A stretch of 64,000 nt of DNA from Xestospongia muta. Its lineage: Eukaryota > Porifera > Demospongiae > Haplosclerida > Petrosiidae. The stretch is from NCBI GenBank assembly GCA_963693285.1, contig OY848928.1, positions 1,178,501-1,242,500 of the forward strand, in the 5' to 3' direction. Every line of letters starts with the position of its first letter. Positions within the stretch are counted from its first letter, which is position 1. Positions 40,401 to 52,600 of this stretch are shown one piece after another. The notes under the pieces are model-generated. The model was not told where the DNA came from, did not search any database, and saw only the letters and a program-made list of their open reading frames with translations. The position numbers and the translations under genes are program-made.

Positions 40401-43400
40401 CTTAATAAATCATGTATAAATATAAAAAGACATATCAATTATAGTGCATACCAATGTACCAGATAAAAAGATCATTTGCAAATACATCAATATATAAATA
40501 TGATAACAAAATATAACTTACTCTCTTTTAATTCAATTTCTTCATGTTCACATTTCTTGTTTTCTTCCTTGTCAAACACATTTTTATGATGATATCGAAA
40601 TTTCATACTGCAAAAAGCAAAATGTTAAAATGATAATGAATGAACTAACATTATTATTATGATAAATATTATCATAACAAGAAGTATTGTTGTTACGACA
40701 AGTAAGCTAACAAATATTGTTACTGGAAGATTTGAAGAATTTGTTGTGACTGAGTCTGAAAAACAAAGGAATGAAAATCACTGGATGTGACACACAAGTG
40801 CTTTATTATTTTACCTAGAGCTGATAATGTGATATTGATGTTATTAGTACTCTCTCCAACCTTAGTACTAGCAGACACTGATATTATATAGTCTAGTGTA
40901 GGATCTAAACTACTTGTTATAACAGTACTAGTTTCATTAGATGATGAAGTTGTAACTCTTAATAGTTTACTAGTCTCCTCTCTCTTCCTATTGCCACTAG
41001 TTAACTGAGCAGGATGTACAGTCACAGTGTAGTTTGTAATGAAACCTCTTGCCTCTACAAGACTCAGAGCTAACCAATTAACTTCAATAGATGTTCTGTT
41101 CAACCATCTCCCTGTTATATTCTGAGGACCATATTGAGGAACTGAGTAATACAAATTGAAAACTAATAGTATAATGTACTATTAAATTACTTCCTTCTTG
41201 TGTAAAGAACACATCAGTTAAAACAGCTACTCCTCTTCCTTTAATAGTAGCTCCAGCCACAGATATAGTGTATGGTATAAATGGATCTATTAGATCAGAA
41301 CATTAACTAGTAACACAAATACTGGTTTACCTAGAGTTATGTCTAGTACATGATTACTGCCAGTTGATGATGAGTTAAGAGTGTCCACTAGATCTTCAAG
41401 AATATATATTTTTAACTCATAGTAAATAATGACACCATTGGGAATAAGAGGACTACTCCAATGTACACGAACTGTACTACTGTTTAATATAATGACTGTT
41501 ATATTGTGTATTTGTTCAGGAACTGAAATATGAAATTCAGTAAATAACTTATCATGATCAAACACACTCACTGTCTTCATCAGTCAATTCTATATCTGTT
41601 ATTGGTGGTCCCCTACCAATTCTTGTTTCTCCAAATATAGAACATGTGTATTTAGTATATGGACTTAGATCTGATACTAGTGTCATTGTAGTACTGGTTA
41701 CTACAGTGTGGTTCTTGTTGTTCTCTCCTATACAGTTAATGGTATACTTAGTGATGATACCATTAGGTATTAATGGCTGGAACCAGGATAAAAGTAGAGC
41801 AGAAGAATTAATGATTATTATGTTCAGATTTGTAGGAGAACTTCCAGGTCCTAGAAAAAGCAAACTGATAGCAACTATTTTTAAAATACACTATCTTACT
41901 GTCTTCATCTGTTCTCACTACAATGTTAATGGATGGTCCTTCACCAACACTGGTAGATGCACTAAGATTACAGAAATAGTTAGTGTATGGTAGAAGATTG
42001 CTCAATAAATATGAAGTGTCTTGAATCTGAAGATGTTCCACAGTTGTCAAATGTGTTAAGTTGTAATAACTACATCTTAAAGAATAGTGAGTTATGTTGC
42101 CATTTCTTGAATGTATTAAAGGTGGTAGCCATGAAAACACTATGCTATTTGATGTTACTTCAATGGAAGTTAAATTCTGTGGCTCACCAGATGGTGCTAT
42201 GAAAACAATAAAAATTATTAATATTTTTATTAAAAGCATACCAGTCTCCTCAGTATAGAAACTACTATAATTAGAGTTAACTCTTCCTACAGTGTTGATA
42301 GTAGAGATATAGTAATTATATTTTACACCTGGATATAGATCAGTGAGGAGAATAGAATATATCTTGTTTTTTAGTTCAATAAATTCATTGATATCAGTAG
42401 TTCCTCTAACAATGTCACTAATGTTACTGAGTTTATTGAGAGATGTGTTGTAGTGAACAGTGTAGTTTTCAGGTGTATATGTAACACCTGTTACTATCCA
42501 TGAGATATTAACTGAAGTACTTGTAATGTCTGTTGTTTTTAATATGATGGGAACATTTGGAAGTCTAGGGCCTATAGTAATTTTATAGTATTAAAATTAT
42601 ATCTTTGTATATCTCACCTTTAACAATCACTGTGCTGACATTAGAATAGTATTCTGTGATCACTGAATTATTTAGTAGATGGTTACTGGAACAAGTAAAT
42701 GTATAATTTCCAGATATATTCAATGTCATTACTAATTGACTACAGTTATCCAATGTATTACTGTGTTTAGTAACATTATGTGAAGTACTTCCATTGTGAA
42801 TAAATGACCACTCAGTTCTTATTAGTCTCAGTAGTTCTGTTGGTTTATAATAAGAACAACAGTTTATAGTTACTTCATTATATCCTGGATAATCCAGTAG
42901 TAGAGGATGACTTGTATTAATGACAACACTAATATCTACAATATCAATTAATCTAATAATAAGAATGAAACAAATAAACTTACCAATCACAGTTAGTTTG
43001 ACATCAGTTGTAGCATTTCTTTCAATAACAAAAGGAGATTCCTTAGAGACAGTAACTAGACAAGTGTACACTCCTGTATTTGACACATTAAGATTATATA
43101 GTTGAAGTAATGAGGACTGTGATAGGTTATTAGGAGATAGTGTGGATGTGTAGTTCTTTAATAGTTCTTGTTCATTTCTCCATTCAAAGTGTGTAGTAAC
43201 TGTCTCATCCACAATATTGTAGGTATCATTTAATGTAACATCGCAAGTTAGGTTAATGTTAGAACCACTATTGTAATAGGGCTCCAATGAAGACATAGTC
43301 ACAATTATATCAGGTACTGTATCGAAAAAATTAACAAAATTATCATGCGAAGATATTCTGCTATATATCAATCAAATGTATTGTAATATCTGTGTTGTAA

Positions 43401-46400
43401 TGTAAGTGATAAGAAAGTGAATTTAAAAAAAAATCACAACTCACTTTGTACAGTTACAGTGGTGTTAGCTGTCATACTTCTTGTCTTATCATTACCAATC
43501 CAAGCTACACAGGAGTATATACCAGCTAATGAAGCTTTAAATGAATTGATTTGTAACTGTTGTTTAAAAACCAATCCAAAGTGTATTAGATCAAGATTAT
43601 TAAGTGTGTAATGAGAAGTATTATCAATATTTTGACCATTTCTTTGCCATTCAATGTTGATCAAATGGATACCACGAAGATCAATCACAGAATTTAGAAA
43701 ACCATAACACACAAAGTGCTCAACAAAAGTGACAATGAAAATGGATATGACATAAGTGTCTAAAATAATACAAATAACATTTCATAAAATGTGAGTACAT
43801 CACTAACCTTTAACAGTGACAGTAATAGTTCTGTTCTGTACTTCACAACTTGATGGATTTCTATTTACTAATATAGTACATGTATGTTGTGTACTATTAA
43901 GAGATGGTATCACACTAGGTAGAACTAATGTATTGTTAACAACCACAGTACTACCACTTGAGTTACTCCATTTTATACTTAAACCTGTCAATGTACTTTT
44001 CACACACTGTATTTCAGCTCTACTACCCAGTATTAAGTTTTTAAAACGGTCAATATTCTTCTCAATGATATTACTCTCTGAAACTATAGCAAATTGATTA
44101 TTTTATAATAAAATTAAGGTTCATAGTTTACCTTTTAAACACAGATCAGTAGTTCCATTAGTAGCATTATGTCCAACAATGTTAGCACTACAAGTATATA
44201 TTCCAGCATCACTTGTCTGTACTTGTGATATAGTTAGTGTAGTGATGAATAATGATGAGACAGTTGATGTTGGTGAAATAGAGATGTGTTCATTAGTTAT
44301 AGAGATATTGTTATGAAACCATTTGATTTGTAGAGATGATATATTTGGACCAATTTCATTATTAAGAGTGATGTTACATTGAATTATCACCATATCACCA
44401 ATGGGGGGGGATTGGACAGGATCAATAAAAACTGATGATACTCTAGTGTCTGAAAATTGAAAAAACAACAATACTGCATAGTTCAACATTATTACTTACG
44501 TCTTACAGTGAGTATAATATTTCTTGTTAAGTTTGTAGACAGCAAATTTGATGATACATGACACGTATATACTAAACTGTTATAAGATGGTATCACTGGG
44601 TTTAATATTAGTTGTTCTGACATAATAGTACCACCATTATTAGGTAACAACCATATTATATCACTGTTAGATATAGAGGGTATTGTAGTACAGGTAATGA
44701 TAGCTTTACTACCAACAATAACATTAGTATAGTCACCAGTAATAATGATATTGGGAACTATCATAGTAGTAGATGAAATTATATTGATAATGTTTTTTCT
44801 GTCAGTAATAAATGCTGTCCTACCTCCAGGTCTATAGTACACAGACAATGGACCAACTTCAAAAGCAATACTATCTCTTATTCTTGGTTCAATGTCAGTG
44901 GTCCTGTATTGAATTACTCTGTTAGCTTGTACATTAAATATATTTCCTCCTGACGATGTACTCCCAGTCAAAGTGTTTGAGCTGTAAGAAAGATCATCAG
45001 TAGCTCCAAAATCATAACGTTCAACACTGCCATCCAGAATAATAATATCACTACCTCCGATTGTTAACACACTCTGTCCAAGTGAATTGTTACGTACACC
45101 TATAGCAAACATAGGATTGTTAACAAGATCAATTACACTGGGTTCATTAACAAGAACAGCTTGGTTACCCATGACATAGAGTCGATAAGAACTGTCCACT
45201 GATATTGTTTCATCTGAAGCACTAGGATAGATAAAAATATTTTGTGCACCAGCTCTATAGTATGTCAATTGAAAAATACCAGTAAATGGTCCTCTAGAGT
45301 TAGCAGGTGACAGAGTAATAGTACCATCATTATATCGAATGGAATCATCATTTCGTAAAGCCAAACTCATGAAGCCTGTGATATCAACAATATTATTACC
45401 ATTCAGTGTCAATGAGGTAACACCATTACGCCATGTTGTTGTGAAGGTAGCAGTACTGGCAGTAATTGTTTGAGTAGTAGTAGCAGAAGTGATAGCATTT
45501 TGTGTAGACTGAGACGCTGTAAAAAAAGCAGTGTCACCACTGATATATAAAACCCCTGGTCCTGAGACAGGAGGAATAGTACCTCCATTAATTGAAAATC
45601 TATTACCACCAGTGGAAGTCTCAGATGCAAAGAATGCAACACCAGGAATGGTTTTTGATAGTTGTTGTCGTACATATGTTAGTGTAACTCCTGAGGCTAT
45701 GTTGATAGTTTGAGATATGTCAGATAATGTTATCACATCAAATCCTGCAAAGTGCACAACATTACCTGAGACAGTGAACTGAGCTGTGGGAGTCTCTCCA
45801 CTTCTAAAAAAGTCTATAATTTGTTGGAAGATATTATTAGTTATCCTTGAACCAACAGAAAACACAGCATTTCTATTGTTGATAAAAAAGGAATCATACT
45901 CCAGAAATGCAGTCTCTGTATTTTGAAATGGAGTATCCTCAAAACCTCTATCTCCAATACGAATAACTCGATCAATAGGTGAATAACTAGATGAACCAAC
46001 TTGTAGAACTTTAGAAGATGAAAAATAGGTCACTGCTCCAGCAGGATTGTTTAAAACAGTAGAAGATGTTATAATGATAGCTCCTTGTGTAGCAAACTCA
46101 AAGTTAAATGAGACATTCCCTCCATTGACAATGCTAACACTAAATATAGAACCAAGAGTTTTGAATAGGTTTATATTTAAAGTGTCACTCTGAGAATAGA
46201 CAGTAACAAATTGGTTTGAAAAACTATTTTGAAAAGCTAGAAGCAATCCAGTAGATACATCTTGAACTCCTTTAGTACCACTAAATACATATGCAATACC
46301 CAAGGGAGAAATATAGTAGTATGTGGTGATACCAGCTGCTGTAAAGTCTGCTACTCCAGTAGAATATGTAACATTATTTCCAGAATATGTCACTGTCTCA

Positions 46401-49123
46401 TTACTGGTGTTGAGATAACGTACAAAACTATAACCAGATAACTGCATCACTGTTGTACCATCAATAACCAAATTGTTACCAATAGTAATAGAGGAAGGAT
46501 TAGTCACTTGAAAACTAGCACCACTACTAGAACCTCCACCTGGAAGAATTATATGAGTGAAGGTATATTGGATGTGTTGTGTATTAAAGATGATTATAAT
46601 TGTCACTGTATTGTCATTGGCCACTTGAGTGTTGACTATTGAGGAGGTGTTTAAATGAAATGATCCTGGTGTATAAGGAGGATCTGGTGGTGGACCTAGA
46701 TAATAAAATATATAATAATTGTTTTGCTGTTTGTATAATGATGAAGCCATAAATAAAAGACTCATCCCATTAATGCATTATTGATATAAAGCAGCCAAAG
46801 TCAGTAATAAGTAAATGCATAAAAAGTATTTTATTCTGTCAATACTGATATCTTAGATTTTCTACTTAAAAAGGATTGTGACGTTTTAACTAGGGTTTTA
46901 CTTACCATAGGCTAATTAATATGATTTAAGTCCAATACTTTACCACAAATTTAAAGTTTTTTAAATTACTAGTTTCCATTCTTTTAGGTATATGCAAGTA
47001 TACTAAGTTTGACCTAAGAGTAAAGAATCACTTATCTGGTCAGAGAGAGTTTACAATAGGAAGTGCCTATAGGTACAGCAGGAAGCCACACCTACTCTGT
47101 ATGGTTAATAGTTAGAGTTTAGGGGGTGGAGATCAGTTTAATATACAATGAAGCATGTACTTCCTGCCGGACCTGACGTTAGAATATTATGTCTCTGCAG
47201 CTTTAATTTTTGATCTAGCAGATCATAAGTGACCTATTAAACCATTTACTCAAAACAGAGCCATAACAATGGCAGTTATGGGTTTAAAAATGTTATATAA
47301 TCCTTGACAGAACAGTTTGCTACTCCAAGGCATTGCAGCAGCTACAGTCACTTTTGCAGTAATAAACCAGTGTATTGGGAGTGAAATGGATGACAAACAG
47401 ATGACCTTGATGATGACATTAATTACCTACTATCTTTTAAATACTTAGCTTGATGAATGGAATTATACATTGTACTATTGAATACAATATAAATTCACTG
47501 CTCTTTACCAGGGACACAAATATATGGGTTTTGTGCCTTTGACAATAACCCATTATTTTGTGATACACTATTTCAATGCATTAGCAATGAGAAAAGCATA
47601 ATTGTAGTGTTCATAATATAATACATTATAAGAAAATATCTATGTTATTATCTTACTTGAGTCACAGCTTTGTTGATTACAGGTCTTAAACCACACAGGT
47701 TGTCCACTAATAAAATAATCATTGAAGGGACAGCAGTTTTCAGTAACAGTAAGTAAACAAAATGGATAAACAACACCATCTTGATCTACACACTCTGGTA
47801 TCATAGTCCTCACGCCACCACCACAAGAGACAGTACACTGAAGAGAAGAAGATAAATCTTAAATCATGGTTTTATCACAAATGGTTTAACAATTTAACTG
47901 TGACCAATGAACTCTCACTTTACAATCTGATAAAGGAGAGGAAATGGATTCCAAATGGAAGTCCACCAGACCACCAACCAAATTATTTTATGTTACAGGT
48001 CATGCATAAAGTTCAATATATTGTATCGTAATATATGTTCTTACATTTGAAGGATCATTTGTTATAACAGTGACCATCCTTGTGGCTTGTCTCTTTACCT
48101 ATATAAAAAATAATAAATCACACAGCTATGCCACTATATAATTATATCCACCATATTATTTTAATCTATCTGGATATGTTTATCAATTTAAGTTTAACTA
48201 TTGTCAAAACATACCTAGAGCTGATATGTGATAAATTATAATGTACTATGTATAGCACTTATCTTCAGTTGTTGCTATTCATTAAAAATATTTGCTACAA
48301 TTTTTTGAAAAAAGTGGAAACATACTTAACATTTATAGCCTCAATTTATCCACCATAGCTAGGTGACAATTCACTGAACATGATATGATCATAGTTTATG
48401 TTTATGCATCAGATTTGTAATATTTCCAAATAAGGTTATGTATGTTAAAAAAACTAGCTTATAACTCAATTATAGTAAGAAAAGGTGATTACAATAACAT
48501 GTGGTCATGTTACTATAGATTTTACTAGATACATATAATGAGTTTAATCATTATAATTGTACTACCTACTGGTAAGATATCATTTAGTCTTACAGATAGT
48601 GTCTGAATTTTCCAATAGTAACTAAACCTTTGTTACTTAAAACCCATGTAGCATGAAAATTTAAATTTGCTAAATAATAATCACTACAACAAACTATAGC
48701 TTGGTTTTAATAAAAACCACATAGCATGAAAATTTAACAAGAATAAACACTTAAAGTAGCAATGGACAGGACAACAAAAACCATTAGGCAAAAAATTTGT
48801 TAAATAACTATGGACGTCCTGGGACAGTAAAAACTATTAGCCAAAATTTGTTAAATAATAATTTTCCCAAAACTATGGCCGAGCTTTCATAGAATCAAAT
48901 CATGCACTTTACATGATTCTGTGAACAAATGTTACAAAGCAGGTGCTAATTATGGAGTCAAACAGTAAACTGTTTTCATTTCAATTTCAAGCACATACTA
49001 TTAAATGTGATCTTACAACAACCAGCTTCATTGTTGTAAACATTAACTAAATAAGAGAAAAGAGAGTAACATTATATAAGTCTCTATTAACATACTTACT
49101 AAAATAATCCCAACAGGAGCCAT
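37415..49123 (-). CDS. receptor tyrosine phosphatase C (TSP1, giant exon, 6 Ig, 5 FN3, TM, D1-D2)
   Basis: Thirty-seven exons joined at GT-AG sites sum to 7,623 nt, exactly 2,541 codons including stop. Exons: signal peptide 49,100-49,123 plus 49,017-49,046; 48,045-48,098; TSP1-like 47,657-47,837; giant exon 44,500-46,695; Ig exons 44,132-44,449 to 42,618-42,935; FN3 exons 42,242-42,571 to 40,815-41,141; TM 40,650-40,755; tyrosine mini-exons 40,400-39,784; D1 39,737-38,572; D2 38,523-37,415, ending [16 protein letters not shown] and TGA. D1 has FTEWPDHG but [10 protein letters not shown] (Ser to Asn beside the catalytic Cys). D2 has CNDGVGRSG with FWYDCWYEH where WPD would sit, as in non-catalytic D2 domains. 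Expected role: plasma-membrane receptor linking an adhesive ectodomain to phosphotyrosine signalling. It is the most complete member and the likely model for the ancestor of B. Confidence 0.9.
39784..40607 (-). other. juxtamembrane tyrosine mini-exon array of receptor C
   Basis: Mini-exons 40,365-40,400 ([10 protein letters not shown]), 40,281-40,319 ([10 protein letters not shown]), 40,092-40,130 ([10 protein letters not shown]) and 40,018-40,056 ([10 protein letters not shown]), then 39,784-39,849 (MPYENFEVF). Lengths are 36, 39, 39, 39 and 66 nt, all phase 1, so any can be skipped or duplicated without a frame change. Receptor A keeps the same order with one unit disabled. Confidence 0.75.
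44500..46695 (-). other. giant exon of receptor C
   Basis: 2,196 nt, same organisation as in receptor B: proline-rich start, about 635 cysteine-free residues of hairpin-like repeats, terminal Ig. It is four codons shorter than B, with small in-frame losses (GGG near the start, YSSN near 45,655). Both copies are fully open, which argues that both are under coding constraint. Confidence 0.75.
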
Positions 49124-49664
49124 GTCACATACACTTCTCTAACCAGGAGTTTAAAATAAACCGTAAAACACCCACACACGGAACAGGAAATATATACTTC
49201 AATGATAAACTAAAACTATAGCCCAGACCCTAAATCCTAAATATTAGAACCTAAATGTATTAATTTCACATTGGAGTATGCACTTCCTGTCCCATACAAA
49301 TAGCCAGTATGTAATTTTATTTACATTTCAGTAGCAACTTTTGAGCAGTGATAAACAAATTAGGATGATTGTTTGTAGTGTTTGAAGTGTCCTTCCATTG
49401 CATTGGAGAACTTAGAATCTATTGAGTTAGACTCTCCTCTTTGCTGATGCATGCAATGCAAAGAGGAGTGTATAACTTGATAGATCTAGACTAAAATTTT
49501 TTGTACTTGGTTAACATATTCGAAGAACTATTTTCTAGAAAATTGAGCTACAACTTTAAAATAAACTGGCATACGTTTAAAACAAAACTATACTAGATCT
49601 AACATAACATGTTTTTTAGCATAGCACAAAAGAAACACAAATAAAATTGTTTTTGAGACCGAAC
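49124..49664. other. intergenic: receptor C upstream / GPCR downstream
   Basis: About 540 bp between the receptor C start and the GPCR stop. No ORF or repeat of note; it presumably holds the receptor C promoter and the GPCR 3' UTR. It matches the receptor B upstream region only as far as about 49,170, where the minisatellite begins in B. Confidence 0.5.
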
Positions 49665-52600
49665 TTATGATTGATATTGCTCTTCTTCTTTTTGTAGCTT
49701 TTTCTTTTCATCTACTTCATCATATGTAATAAATGATATCTCAACTGATCCATTATCTTCTATCTCTTTACTAATATCCATATCGTCTAGGGCTATGGTA
49801 GAGGGGAGACATTCACTTTCTTTTTCTACATTCATTTGAAGAGTCCCAACATTTCCTGAATTCTTCTTTAAAGTAGACTTTTCACAGCCATGGAGAGAAG
49901 TCCATCTTGAGCTGGCATCAATGATTGTTCTTCTACCACTTTTTTGGTTTCTAATGGAAAACGTGGACAATCCTAGTTCAGCAATATCTTTGCCTGTGAC
50001 AGCAAAGAACCATCGCTTCCATTCATTTCTCACTTCTTTAGAACGAAGACACTGTGTAATAAAAATGAACAGACCATGAAAGGCAGTGATAATCACAAAC
50101 AATGCAGCAAAGAGATCTCGCATTGTCTTATTGGTGTGAATATCTTGAGTAGCAAACAGTCCAATACCCCATCCTAACCCAAATGAGACCGACAATGTTA
50201 CTGCTATGATTAGTTGTTGGTGTATATTGTCTTTCTTTGATTTGGTATCTTTTACTTGAAATTGAAAGATTTTATGTACAAGAGAGACAAAGATGATAAA
50301 AAAGATCACCCAATTGAACAAGTATATAATCAGAAATGGAACTATCATACCAATATAGTAAGGTTCATTAAACACTCGACAGCTGTGTATAAAAAATATA
50401 AACATTTTGTAACAAACTAGATAACGAAACTACTTACAAATGATCACTCAAATAGTTTTTGTAGTTGGGAGCAAAACAAAACAAAACAATAAAGAATGGA
50501 GTAACTATAAAAATAAGAGATCACAATTAATATTATAGTCAAGTATGACATTAAGTACTGACCCCAAGATGAAATCATAGCTTTCAATACAAAATGATGA
50601 ACTTTTCTTCCAAGAACAATCACTAAATTCATATACAAGTTAATAGCTTCAGCAGCCATGATCATGAATGTTACTAAGAAGAAATACTGCAGTATGGCAG
50701 CTGTAGCAGCACAGAGACCTGGGACAGTTTGACTGTGGACAGCAAAAATAAAGGTAATGTAGAGACCCATTAGAGCAAAACACAAGCTAAGAAGAAGTTG
50801 TCCATGATCAGAAGAACGTAGTTTTCTAATAACAATATATTGTAATAAAGTGTTTATAAATCTACAGTTTACTTGTTAAGGAGGTATGAGATGATTGTAA
50901 GAGTCAGACAAAAGAGGGAGATAATGATACCAATATAAGTCACTGAATCTAACAACAATGTCAGTCCTGTTTTCTCAGTTGCTTCATCAATAACAGGAGA
51001 TACATCCTACATTATCACAATAATGATAATGTTCATTATTCCTTATTAACTAACCAATAATATAGCAAAGCTAGTAAGATGATTACATTCACATATAACC
51101 TCTGTTTCATTATTAGAAATGTTATGACATCCTTCATTTGACCAATCTCCATATCCATCTTTTAAAAGATACAAATAAACCTCAGTTAGTATACTCTGAA
51201 CTTACTATCTAAAGATTGATTCCAGAATGAACATACTGGAGACGATCCATTTACATTCTAAATTTAAGAAGGAAAAATAGATAAAACATCACAGTTAATT
51301 AGTCCTGTCTACTTACTGGATTAATCAAAAAATTAAGATTTACTGGTGGATTAAGTCCTCTTAGGGTGTCTTTTTCAACAACTGTAGTTGAGATGACAAC
51401 ACTACCAACCTCTAGGAAGTTATTATTCCTTCGCAGGAACAGAGAGTCAGTGGTAAAGACTGAATGAGTAATTCTAGTATTATTAGTAACATTTGGAAGT
51501 GTACTTAGTAAATTATTTGGTAAATTGATAGCTGCTGTAGTTGTTTGTTGACTACCCATACCAAACACCAAATCATTGGAGGTGAGAGTTTTATTTCTAT
51601 CTGTATACCCTCTATAATTTACACTGAATATTTGACCAAATTGTTTGAATTCTTCAATATCCACTTGTTGTATAGATACAGCAAATGATTTCTGTGTGAT
51701 TATCACAGGTTCAGAAATGTTTGTGATTGGAATATTCTCCACAACTGATTCAATGGCTTCTAAAATTCTAAACAAAGACATAATATAAAGTATATCTTTT
51801 GTTATCTTTAAACTAACTTTGATGATGTATTGGATGTTTCTTGGCTATTCTGTAAAGTGTCTTTATTAACATCTAAAATATTGTCCACAACTTTAAAAAT
51901 TGTTTTTGACAACTGTAAATTACATGACAAAATAACGGTCACATGTCACATTAACGTATTCCTTACATTAAGATTCCCTGTGGCATCTTCAATAGCTGTT
52001 AACAGTATACTTACACTTGCTGCTAATTCAGTAGAGCCTAATTTGTTGCTGTCACTTGTGAGGTTCTCCAGTTGATTCAGTTTTTCTGCAACAGAAAGCT
52101 AAATAATGCACTTACAGTATTGTTAATATGATTGTCTATAAACAGACATTTCTTAGCTGACATATTTCACGAGCTAAATCACTAAAATTACATGCTGCTA
52201 CACTCGGTTCAGACCACATAGCTCCATTGCTAAAATCTCCTCCACAATATCGAGTAGCTTGAAGTATTCCATCACCTTTTGAATCGCCATTTCCACAAGG
52301 ACAACTCACTAAAGCTTGTACTCCAACATTAGTTTCAGGCCATGAGATAGATATGTTGACATCTTGTCTACCAGAATATGTTGGTATTACAGTAGTAGTA
52401 CTTGGACATCCATCTGATATAGAGAAAAGTATATATCATTACATAAGATAAATATACCAAATCTGTCCACTTCAATTGCTGAGATGTTTATACCAAATTG
52501 TTCACTAAGTGAAGCCATTTGCTGTTGTACTCTATTTTTGAGTTGTTCTGAGGCTCCATTCTTTGTTATCAAAGTAATAACAATAGGAACTGTATGAGTA

